A stretch of DNA of 12,876 nt, from the NCBI GenBank assembly GCA_018366035.1, contig JAGZIW010000023.1, forward strand, positions 1 to 12,876, written 5' to 3'. The DNA is from Butyricicoccus pullicaecorum. GTDB lineage: Bacteria; Bacillota; Clostridia; Oscillospirales; Butyricicoccaceae. Below the pieces are notes generated by a model. The model was not told the DNA's origin and did not search any database. It was given only the letters and a program-made list of their open reading frames with translations. A program made the position numbers and the translations under genes. Below are positions 7,175-12,855 of the stretch, in pieces; position 1 is the first letter of the stretch; every line of letters begins with the position of its first letter.

Positions 7175-7666
7175 TTAATTTGTTCTAATATACTTTGCAT
7201 CTACCCCATTATCCAACAGTATCTTTGAAATTTCATCAAATAATTGTAAAACAGCGCTTCCCCTGTACGGAGGAGTGCCAACGATTCCAATATCAAGGCT
7301 TTTTCTAAATGCCCAAATATTATAAGCAGTAATTGTATTTTTGAAATCTTCGTCCAATATAAATTCAAATGTATTGATAACGCCATCTAATACCATTGGA
7401 AATTCAATTTCTTTATATTGGAAAATATCTATGTGACTTCGCATCGCATCTTTTATTCTCCTAATATCTTGCTGACTCATTGTGGTAAAAAAAGAATCCA
7501 CATTGGTATTGCCCTTGTGTTCTAAACTGTATGATCTGTCAAAATATAAACATCTAACATTTTTATCGCTCCCCTCCCATACCTCGACCTGCGAAATCAT
7601 ATCTTCCCATGCATCGGCAAGCGTATATCTGAAAATACGTCGTGCATCTTTTCTAATTTTATCCAT
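7175..7666 (-). CDS. Hypothetical protein, 163 aa, first gene of AT-rich pair
   Basis: Not recognised. The predicted protein is soluble, acidic to neutral and rich in aromatic residues, with no signal peptide or membrane helix. Visible segments include an N-terminal basic helix (MDKIRKDARRIFRYTLADAW), a beta-rich middle (VRCLYFDRSY) and a C-terminal helix (LQLFDEISKILLDNG). The ATG at 7666 is preferred; GAAGG sits 1 nt before it and AAGGGA about 10 nt before it. An in-frame GTG at 7705 would add 13 residues but has no well-spaced site. Size, AT-rich codon use and pairing with another orphan resemble cargo such as immunity proteins of toxin systems. No toxin gene is present, so this is only a possibility. 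Confidence 0.7.
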   Translation of the reverse strand: MDKIRKDARRIFRYTLADAWEDMISQVEVWEGSDKNVRCLYFDRSYSLEHKGNTNVDSFFTTMSQQDIRRIKDAMRSHIDIFQYKEIEFPMVLDGVINTFEFILDEDFKNTITAYNIWAFRKSLDIGIVGTPPYRGSAVLQLFDEISKILLDNGVDAKYIRTN

Positions 7667-7742
7667 ACCTTCTTTTTCCCTTTTGGAATGTCGTCCGGCA
7701 GACACAATTTGATTTCAACTTAAAACCCTCCGGTTTGAATTC

Positions 7743-7771
7743 ATTATACTTGATGTGACCTTCAAAGTACA
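7743..7771 (-). promoter_or_regulatory. Possible promoter of the AT-rich gene pair
   Basis: On the minus strand a perfect TATAAT (7743-7748) lies 17 nt after TGTACT (7766-7771), a poor -35 box. Transcription would start near 7736, giving a leader of about 70 nt. That leader holds a strong GGAGGG not aligned with the main start codon. Confidence 0.5.
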
Positions 7772-7848
7772 GAAAGATTTTATAAAACGCGTTACACGGG
7801 AACACGCAATCTGTTTGCAAGTAAAAAATCCAAAGCATAGATTTTATA

Positions 7849-7887
7849 CAAAAAGGAGCAGAACCCAGCGGATTCTGCTCCTTTTTT
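7849..7887. terminator. Intrinsic terminator after the zinc-ribbon gene
   Basis: GGAGCAGAA (7855-7863) and TTCTGCTCC (7873-7881) form a perfect 9-bp stem with a 9-nt loop. On the minus strand it is followed by five Ts, and on the plus strand by six Ts, so it can work in both directions. It lies 10 nt past the zinc-ribbon stop codon and separates that gene from the AT-rich pair. Confidence 0.9.
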
Positions 7888-7897
7888 ACCAATACTT

Positions 7898-8179
7898 TTA
7901 GCCTTCAGATTTCATCTTTGCAAAGCACTCGCTGCAATAAACTGGGCGATCGGACTTTGGCTCAAACGGAACCTTTGCCTCACCGCCGCAAGCTGCACAG
8001 GTTGCAGTGAAGAATTCACGGGAAGTGCTGCGTGCAGCATTCTTGCGTGCATCGCGGCAGTGCTTGCAGCGCTGCGGCTCATTCTGGAAACCGCGCTCTG
8101 CGTAGAACTCCTGCTCACCAGCAGTGAAAACGAACTCCGCGCCACATTCCTTACATACTAAAGTCTTGTCCTGATACAT
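7898..8179 (-). CDS. Zinc-ribbon domain protein (four CxxC motifs)
   Basis: A 93-residue protein with four CxxC pairs: Cys9/12, Cys38/41, Cys61/64 and Cys82/85. The N-terminal half (CKECGAEFVFTAGEQEFYAERGF...RCKHCR) matches the probable zinc-ribbon family (zf-trcl type) common in Clostridia. The second half repeats the four-cysteine plan (CAAC...CSEC), so two zinc sites are expected. Such proteins are small, cytoplasmic and of unknown role; nucleic-acid or protein binding is usually proposed. GAGGT lies about 8 nt before the ATG. The gene sits about 400 nt downstream of a near-perfect promoter and a structured leader, so its expression may depend on that RNA. It has its own terminator. Confidence 0.85.
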   Translation of the reverse strand: MYQDKTLVCKECGAEFVFTAGEQEFYAERGFQNEPQRCKHCRDARKNAARSTSREFFTATCAACGGEAKVPFEPKSDRPVYCSECFAKMKSEG

Positions 8180-8264
8180 GATTACTACCTCTCTTTGATT
8201 ACCTCAAGTCCCTATCCCTTTTTGCGTTGCAGAAATGCTAGGAACAACTGAAAAATTATATTGC

Positions 8265-8284
8265 AAACAGGAAAACACCTGTTT
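8265..8284 (-). other. Hairpin ahead of the zinc-ribbon gene
   Basis: AAACAGG / CCTGTTT form a perfect 7-bp stem with a 6-nt loop. On the minus strand a TATAAT (8255-8260) follows it, without an acceptable -35 box at 16-19 nt, so a second promoter here is doubtful. A run of seven Ts (8290-8296) lies just upstream on the same strand but has no strong stem before it. Confidence 0.35.
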
Positions 8285-8474
8285 ACGACAAAAAAACCGG
8301 ACGTGTTCACCAAAAACCCTGTTGCAAGAGGGAGCGCATCGCGGACATGATGAACAGCAGCACAGCGAACGGAACGCGGTGCGGACAGAACCTGTGCCAC
8401 AAAAATGCAGGAAAAGAACAAAGAGAAGCGCAACTGTTTAGGGATTCCGACGAGTATCGGAAGCGAAGCGAATT

Positions 8475-8588
8475 TCAATCCTTCCAGCGGAGGTGAACCA
8501 GGTATGAATACAAAGCAGGTACGAGGACCATGTGGTACTCTTTCTGGCTCTCACAGCCTGCTTGTGCGACTTCATTTACCATCTTGGT
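8475..8588 (-). ncRNA. Candidate structured RNA (leader or small RNA) with anti-Shine-Dalgarno-like motif
   Basis: Directly downstream of the consensus promoter, the minus-strand RNA can fold into a long interrupted helix. The strands pair as ACCA (8585-8588)/TGGT (8497-8500), GGT (8578-8580)/ACC (8501-8503), ATGAA (8571-8575)/TTCAT (8504-8508) and AAGCAGG (8557-8563)/CCTGCTT (8513-8519). Two smaller hairpins lie inside. Just 3' of this stem is TCACCTCC. The 11-mer GGTTCACCTCC (8489-8499) differs at one base from the conserved 16S rRNA 3' end, GGATCACCTCC. A TTCCGA/TCGGAA hairpin follows near 8445-8462. The 3' end is unclear; a weak CCCT/AGGG hairpin with five Ts lies at 8312-8332. It may be an independent RNA or the 5' leader of the zinc-ribbon gene. 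I could not match it to a known RNA family. Confidence 0.5.
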
Positions 8589-8591
8589 ATC

Positions 8592-8620
8592 ATTATATAG
8601 AATGATTCTATGTTTGTCAA
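8592..8620 (-). promoter_or_regulatory. Consensus sigma-A promoter with 7-1-7 operator-like palindrome
   Basis: On the minus strand TTGACA (8615-8620) and TATAAT (8592-8597) are separated by exactly 17 nt, matching consensus at all 12 positions. Within the spacer, 8597-8611 is a perfect 7-1-7 palindrome (ATAGAAT-C-ATTCTAT). Fur-family regulators bind 7-1-7 boxes. The PerR consensus TTATAATnATTATAA agrees at 5 of 7 positions per half-site; Fur and Zur boxes fit less well. A promoter this strong with a palindrome in the spacer suggests tight repression. The nearest coding sequence on this strand is the zinc-ribbon gene about 400 nt away. Confidence 0.85.
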
Positions 8621-8649
8621 GCAAATTTTGTGAAAACTGAAAATACAGC

Positions 8650-8703
8650 CGCTTTCTACGCAAAATATATTTGTGCGTATTTTACAATTATTTTGTGAAA
8701 GCG
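8650..8703. repeat. Long nested inverted repeat between ribozyme and promoter
   Basis: CGCTTTC (8650-8656) pairs with GAAAGCG (8697-8703), and adjacent TACGCA (8657-8662) pairs with TGCGTA (8674-8679), leaving a one-sided 17-nt bulge. On the minus strand the stem is followed by a T-rich but interrupted tract (TGTATTTTCAGTTTT). It may end the glmM-ribozyme transcript, but it is not a classic terminator. A further hairpin, TCCCAG/CTGGGA (8718-8738), lies between it and the ribozyme. Confidence 0.4.
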
Positions 8704-8745
8704 CAGTTTTTTGACATTCCCAGCACGCAAGACTGGGATATGGGT

Positions 8746-8905
8746 TGTGAGTCCAGTGAAAACGTGCTGTTTCCGAAATCGCTTTCGGGGTTTCTTCGTT
8801 TCACTCACGACTGGCCCACAGACAGCCGAAGGGGTATCCGCCGAACTTTCGATGCTCCCCTTTCCTCGTCCACTGCAAGGCAGAGCGCCTCACAGTTCTG
8901 GCGCT
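8746..8905 (-). ncRNA. glmS ribozyme (glucosamine-6-phosphate-activated), without glmS
   Basis: The minus strand carries a full glmS ribozyme. The 5' strand AAGCGCCAGA has the scissile site before G8904. The P1 hairpin is 8887-8896 / 8872-8881, ten pairs with a 5-nt loop. The core follows with GACGAGG (8864-8870), GGGG, ATCGAA and TTCGGCGGAT, then CCCC (8831-8834), giving P2, P2.1 and P2.2 (GCGCC with GGCG). P3 is CGGCTG/CAGTCG, and its loop can pair with GGACTCACA (8746-8754) as the P3.1 pseudoknot. P4 ends in a perfect CCGAAA-GCGA-TTTCGG hairpin with a GNRA loop and the AAACC/AAACAGCA internal loop. The family cleaves itself when bound to GlcN6P and normally sits in the glmS 5' UTR. Here the cleavage site is 7 nt after the glmM stop codon, and no glmS gene follows. 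Confidence 0.93.
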
Positions 8906-8911
8906 TATTTT

Positions 8912-10270
8912 TTATGACTCGCCAACGACTGCTCGAATGACATCAGCAACCTGACGGGCAACCAGTTCCACCTTATCTGCGTCCACACCCTCAACCATGA
9001 CACGTACCAGTGCCTCGGTTCCCGATGCGCGCACAAGAATTCTGCCCTCTCCCAGTGTCTGCTGTCCTGCCTCTATGGAGGAGGCAACCTCAGCCCGCTC
9101 GGCGATGGTGTATTTATCTGTATTTGGTACCTTCACATTGATCTGCACCTGCGGCCACGGAACGACCTCATCTGCAATCTCAGAGCATTTCTTGCCGCTT
9201 TCCTTGAGGATACGCATAAACTGAATTGCGGTCAGCTGACCGTCACCGGTAGACGCATATTCAAGGAAGATAACATGACCGGACTGCTCGCCGCCCAAAA
9301 TATAGCCGTCCCGCAGCATCATCTCCAGCACATAGCGGTCACCGACATTGGCACATTTGATTTCCATGCCCTGATCCTTTGCATATTTGTGCAGTCCCAT
9401 ATTGGACATCACGGTTGCAACAAAAGCATCACCGCGCAGCTTACCGAGCTTCTTCATATGCGCCGCACAGACTGCCATAATACGGTCTCCGTCAAGCACC
9501 TCTCCGCGTTCGTCCACGATCAGACAGCGATCTGCATCACCATCAAAGGCAACACCAATATCATACTCTCCGGTACGCATTCTCTCCTGCAAATTGCCCA
9601 GATGGGTAGAGCCGCAGCCGTCATTGATGTTGATTCCATTTGGCTCGTAGAAACGCAGGTCTGCCTTACATTCCAGCAAACGCATGAGACGGGTCACAGT
9701 AGTCGAGGACGCACCATTTGCACAGTCTACGGCAACATGCAGACCGCTCAAATCCCCGTCCACTGTCTCTGCCAGATGATCGGTATATTCCACCACCGGA
9801 TCAATAGATGAGCGCAGTACGCCGCCCAGCTTTTCATGACTTGCCTTGGGTACAGTATCAAAGTTATCGATGAGCGCTTCCACACGGGCTTCCAGTTCAT
9901 CGGACAGCTTATAACCTGAACCTGCAAAAATCTTAATGCCATTATATTCAAAGGAATTGTGGCTTGCCGAAATCACAATGCCCGCATCTGCCTTGTGCTT
10001 GATGGTGAGATATGCAATGGCAGGCGTCGGAATGACACCCAAAAGCTCAACGTCTGCACCCACCGAACAAATGCCGGCAACCAGTGCACTTTCCAGCATA
10101 TCCGAAGAAATACGGGTATCTTTGCCAATGAGCAGCTTTGCCTTACCCGCACCTGTACGCTCCTGTGTTAATACATATGCAGCAGCCGCACCGATCTTAA
10201 ATGCCAGCATTGCGTCCAGTTCAACATTCGCGACGCCGCGAACGCCGTCAGTTCCAAAATATTTGCCCAA
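8912..10270 (-). CDS. glmM: Phosphoglucosamine mutase
   Basis: Interconverts glucosamine-6-phosphate and glucosamine-1-phosphate on the way to UDP-GlcNAc for peptidoglycan, in the cytosol. The 452 residues match the family (about 445-455). The start KYFGTDGVRG is typical. The phosphoserine loop ISASHNS has the catalytic Ser at about 103. The Mg2+ loop FDGDADR has Asp at about 243, 245 and 247. GGEQSGH (about 326-332) is the sugar-binding loop and RASGTE (about 414-419) the phosphate loop. I choose the TTG at 10270, giving MGKYFGTDG as in homologues. GGAAGGAAG lies about 10 nt upstream; the TTG at 10291 would add seven atypical residues. It is the last gene of the ruvCAB-glmM cluster, 30 nt after ruvB. 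A glmS ribozyme starts 7 nt after its stop. Confidence 0.97.
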   Translation of the reverse strand: MGKYFGTDGVRGVANVELDAMLAFKIGAAAAYVLTQERTGAGKAKLLIGKDTRISSDMLESALVAGICSVGADVELLGVIPTPAIAYLTIKHKADAGIVISASHNSFEYNGIKIFAGSGYKLSDELEARVEALIDNFDTVPKASHEKLGGVLRSSIDPVVEYTDHLAETVDGDLSGLHVAVDCANGASSTTVTRLMRLLECKADLRFYEPNGININDGCGSTHLGNLQERMRTGEYDIGVAFDGDADRCLIVDERGEVLDGDRIMAVCAAHMKKLGKLRGDAFVATVMSNMGLHKYAKDQGMEIKCANVGDRYVLEMMLRDGYILGGEQSGHVIFLEYASTGDGQLTAIQFMRILKESGKKCSEIADEVVPWPQVQINVKVPNTDKYTIAERAEVASSIEAGQQTLGEGRILVRASGTEALVRVMVEGVDADKVELVARQVADVIRAVVGES

Positions 10271-10300
10271 TCTAGTGACACTTCCTTCCAAACAGGATAT

Positions 10301-11341
10301 TTATAGGGTTTGCTGACCATCTGGCGTTTCCAGCTTGAGATGGTCATATGCGCGGAATGTAGCACACCGCCCGCGCGGCGTTCGATTGAGAAATCCAATC
10401 TGCATGAGGTATGGTTCATACACATCTTCCAATGTGACCGCTTCCTCTCCAATGGTTGCCGCAAGGGTTTCCAATCCTACCGGACCGCCATTGTAGTTGA
10501 GAATGATGCTGGTCAACATTCGGCGGTCGATGTTATCTAAGCCCAGCGCGTCGATTTCGAGCGCCTGCAAGGCGAGGTCTGCCATTTCCTTTGTGATGAT
10601 GCCATCGCCCCTGACCTGTGCGAAGTCTCTCACACGCCGCAAAAGCCGGTTTGCGATACGCGGTGTCCCGCGGGAACGGCGCGCAATCTCATAAGCACCG
10701 TCATATCGGCTGTGGACACCCAAAATCCCAGCAGAACGCGTCACGATTTTTTCAAGGTCGTCCGGACTGTAAAGCTCCAGACGGAGCATGACGCCAAAGC
10801 GGTCGCGCAGAGGGGAGGTCATCTGTCCCGCACGGGTGGTTGCGCCGATGAGCGTAAAACGCGGCAGATCCAGACGGATCGAGCGGGCAGAGGGTCCCTT
10901 CCCAATAATGATATCAAGTGCATAATCCTCCATTGCCGGATACAGGATTTCCTCCACGCTGCGGTTGAGACGATGGATTTCATCAATAAACAGGATATCA
11001 TTTTCTGTCAAATTGGTCAAGATTGCCGCAAGGTCTCCTGCCTTTTCAATGGCAGGGCCAGACGTGACGCGGATATTTACCCCCATTTCCGCTGCAATAA
11101 TATTTGCGAGGGTGGTCTTGCCCAATCCCGGCGGGCCATATAACAGTGTATGATCGAGAGGCTCTCCGCGCTGCTTGGCTGCTTCAATAAAAACCTGTAA
11201 ATTTTCTTTGACCTTGCTCTGCCCAATATAATCTTCCATGGACTTCGGACGCAAAGAGTTTTCCGTTTCGTCCTCCTGCATCTGACGGCTGGACACAATG
11301 CGTTCATCGTCCATCATGCCGCCGGAAAATTCGATACTCAA
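10301..11341 (-). CDS. ruvB: Holliday junction branch migration ATPase RuvB
   Basis: The hexameric AAA+ motor that drives branch migration of Holliday junctions with RuvA. The 346 residues fit the family. Walker A is GPPGLGKTT (about 69-77), Walker B is LFIDEIHR, and sensor/arginine-finger segments GATTRAG and PLRDRFG are present. The winged-helix C-terminus ends in the signature GFLNRTPRGR. The TTG at 11341 is supported by AAGGCGG 7 nt upstream, overlapping the ruvA stop. The ATG at 11317 or 11314 would match the shorter N-terminus of B. subtilis RuvB (MDERLVSS) but has only a weak binding site. It lies 12 nt after ruvA, in the same operon. Confidence 0.96.
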   Translation of the reverse strand: MSIEFSGGMMDDERIVSSRQMQEDETENSLRPKSMEDYIGQSKVKENLQVFIEAAKQRGEPLDHTLLYGPPGLGKTTLANIIAAEMGVNIRVTSGPAIEKAGDLAAILTNLTENDILFIDEIHRLNRSVEEILYPAMEDYALDIIIGKGPSARSIRLDLPRFTLIGATTRAGQMTSPLRDRFGVMLRLELYSPDDLEKIVTRSAGILGVHSRYDGAYEIARRSRGTPRIANRLLRRVRDFAQVRGDGIITKEMADLALQALEIDALGLDNIDRRMLTSIILNYNGGPVGLETLAATIGEEAVTLEDVYEPYLMQIGFLNRTPRGRCATFRAYDHLKLETPDGQQTL

Positions 11342-11353
11342 ATCCTCACCGCC

Positions 11354-11965
11354 TTATCCCATTGCGATGCGCTTGAGACAAGCGCGAATGATTGCCTCTG
11401 TATCCGCATATTCGGCAAGGTTCAATCCTTCGAGCGCCTGCAAAGCTTCCGATTGTGCGTATCCCAAAACCATGAGCGCTGCAATCGCCTCCTGCGTGTG
11501 GTTGACACCTGCGCCTGACGGCATTTCCATCACAGACGCACCGCCCTTCGCAGTCTGCATCTGCTCCTTGCTCAGCTTGTCCCGCAGTTCGAGCACAATA
11601 CGCTGCGCAATCTTCTTACCAATGCCGGACGCCTGCGTCAGCAGCTTTTCATCACCTGTAATGATGGAGAGCGCAAGCTGACTGGGCGGTGCGATTGACA
11701 AAATAGCAAGTGCTGCCTTTGGTCCAACACCAGACACACCGATGAGCAGCTTGAAGCAGTTCATCTCCTCCTGATCTATAAATCCGTACAAATCAAAAAT
11801 ATCTTCTCTGACATATAAATAAGTATACAGCCTGATTACTTCCCCCTGCTTGACACGGGAAAGCGTATGCTGCGAGGTATGGCAGGCATAGCCCACTCCA
11901 GCACAATCTACAACGCAAAGCCCCTGCTCTACCAGAGCAGCCTTGCCTTCTATATAATAAAACAT
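11354..11965 (-). CDS. ruvA: Holliday junction DNA helicase subunit RuvA
   Basis: RuvA tetramers bind the four-way junction and load RuvB. The 203 residues match the family. An N-terminal OB-fold (about 1-63, MFYYIEGK...LYTYLYVREDIFDLYGF) is followed by two helix-hairpin-helix motifs (LIGVSGVGPKAAL and ASGIGKKIAQRIV). A variable linker leads to the C-terminal three-helix domain (about 155-203) that contacts RuvB. The ATG at 11965 is the family start, with AAGGAG about 9 nt upstream overlapping the ruvC stop codon. The open frame extends 35 codons further into ruvC, but that part is not homologous and should not be included. Confidence 0.96.
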   Translation of the reverse strand: MFYYIEGKAALVEQGLCVVDCAGVGYACHTSQHTLSRVKQGEVIRLYTYLYVREDIFDLYGFIDQEEMNCFKLLIGVSGVGPKAALAILSIAPPSQLALSIITGDEKLLTQASGIGKKIAQRIVLELRDKLSKEQMQTAKGGASVMEMPSGAGVNHTQEAIAALMVLGYAQSEALQALEGLNLAEYADTEAIIRACLKRIAMG

Positions 11966-11978
11966 GGTGATTAACTCC

Positions 11979-12464
11979 TTAACGATAAAGCGCAGAACGG
12001 GTCGAATGTCCGTGACAAATGGCAATTGCAAGTGCATCTGCCGCATCGTCCGGACGTGGCACTTTCGCAAGCCCCAGCATCATGCGGGTCATTTCCATCA
12101 TCTGCCTTTTTTCCGCCTTGCCATATCCCACAACTGACTGCTTGACCTGTGACGGGGTATAGGAAACTGGTATCAATCCCTTTTGTGCAAGTGCCAGCAA
12201 AATCACACCGCGTGCCTGTGCAACCTGTATGCCGGTTGTGATATTCGTATTAAAAAACAGATCCTCTACGGCTGCGGTCTCCGGCTGAAAGGTATCAATA
12301 AGCGTACACAAATCATCGTACAGCTCGCACAGACGCATGTGCATGGGTGCACCGATCTGTGTGGTGATTGCACCGTATTGAATCGGTGTGAAGCGGTCAT
12401 TTTGATACCTGACGATTCCATAGCCAATTGTGCCATAGCCCGGGTCGATCCCAAGAATTACCAT
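11979..12464 (-). CDS. ruvC: Crossover junction endodeoxyribonuclease RuvC
   Basis: Homodimeric nuclease that cuts Holliday junctions symmetrically. The 161 residues are typical. The four catalytic acidic residues are present: Asp7 in GIDPGYG, Glu67 in AVEDLFF, and Asp140 and Asp143 in PDDAADALAIA. The start has AAGGAGAG about 9 nt upstream. It is the first gene of the operon, with ruvA beginning 13 nt after its stop. The 5' UTR is about 107 nt. Confidence 0.97.
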   Translation of the reverse strand: MVILGIDPGYGTIGYGIVRYQNDRFTPIQYGAITTQIGAPMHMRLCELYDDLCTLIDTFQPETAAVEDLFFNTNITTGIQVAQARGVILLALAQKGLIPVSYTPSQVKQSVVGYGKAEKRQMMEMTRMMLGLAKVPRPDDAADALAIAICHGHSTRSALYR

Positions 12465-12553
12465 AGATCAGTTCTCTCCTTTTTCTCTGTGTGCACTGCT
12501 TTTTTTTGCAAAATCATACCCTTTCCAGCAATTCTCATGGGTTTTGTTGTGAG

Positions 12554-12568
12554 GCTTTGCGGCAAAGC
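12554..12568 (-). other. Small hairpin in the ruvC 5' UTR
   Basis: GCTTTG / CAAAGC form a perfect 6-bp stem with a 3-nt loop, close to the predicted transcription start. It may protect the 5' end of the ruv mRNA. No T-run follows. Confidence 0.4.
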
Positions 12569-12577
12569 GTTGCCTTT

Positions 12578-12606
12578 ATCATATCACAGTGTAAAGGCAA
12601 TGTCTA
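12578..12606 (-). promoter_or_regulatory. Promoter of the ruvC-ruvA-ruvB-glmM operon
   Basis: On the minus strand TAGACA (12601-12606) and TATGAT (12578-12583) are 17 nt apart, each one mismatch from consensus. A TGA immediately before the -10 gives an extended -10. No LexA-type box was recognised beside it. Confidence 0.75.
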
Positions 12607-12650
12607 CCAAAAATGCACACAGAAAAATGCACCGTTTCATAAGAGTATAG

Positions 12651-12722
12651 GGGCTCTGCACCGTGGGAGCGTACAGCCTTCTCTGAGATTACACACGCCA
12701 ACGCGTGATGTTCCCCTTAAAT
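12651..12722. other. Predicted three-way-junction element in the right intergenic region
   Basis: The segment can fold as a three-way junction. A closing stem AGGGG/CCCCT joins its ends. One arm is CACGC/GCGTG with a 4-nt loop (12698-12711). The other, read on the minus strand, is GGCTGTAC paired with GTGC-AG-AGCC. No tRNA or riboswitch signature was recognised and the strand is uncertain. TTGATA and CACAAT spaced 16 nt upstream on the minus strand are a weak promoter candidate. Confidence 0.35.
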
Positions 12723-12752
12723 AATTGTGGTATCTATGGATACTGTATCAAA

Positions 12753-12855
12753 CTGCCTTGTGTAAGGCAGCGGGAATTGTCGCGCCGGCGACAGCGGTCC
12801 CGTGGCAACGAGAGTGCCAAAAGGGTTTAGAACCTTGCGGTTCCCCAACCCTTTT
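12753..12855. repeat. Array of four consecutive hairpins at the window edge
   Basis: Four inverted repeats follow one another with almost no spacing. CTGCCTT/AAGGCAG is at 12753-12770. CGGGA/TCCCG encloses TGTCGC/GCGACA at 12771-12802. TGGCA/TGCCA is at 12803-12819. AAAAGGGTT/AACCCTTTT, with inner AACC/GGTT, is at 12819-12855. A pyrimidine-rich tail follows to the window end. This resembles a mobile repeat cassette (REP/MITE-like) or the start of a larger RNA. There is no coding gene in 12465-12876. Confidence 0.55.

Noticed and set aside
8290..8332. Rho-independent terminator of the structured RNA
   Set aside because: T-runs exist (8312-8316 and 8290-8296 on the minus strand) but the preceding stems are only about 4 bp, so I do not call a terminator.
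8235..8441. 68-codon plus-strand frame
   Set aside because: No ribosome binding site or promoter; composition is unlike a folded protein.
8212..8478. 88-codon open frame (minus) beginning at a TTG, hydrophobic product
   Set aside because: No well-spaced ribosome binding site, no recognisable family, and it lies across the structured leader. I treat it as chance, though coding conservation should be checked.
8475..8582. 35-aa frame (minus) starting within a few nt of the predicted transcription start
   Set aside because: It would be leaderless, and the same bases form the long RNA helix. Structure explains the segment better than coding.
8504..8605. 33-aa plus-strand frame with GGAGGT 9 nt before its ATG
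   Set aside because: No plus-strand promoter was seen, and the GGAGGT is the complement of the anti-SD motif on the strongly transcribed minus strand.
11966..12070. N-terminal extension of RuvA by 35 codons
   Set aside because: It overlaps ruvC out of frame and is not homologous to RuvA; MFYYIEGK is the family start with its own SD.
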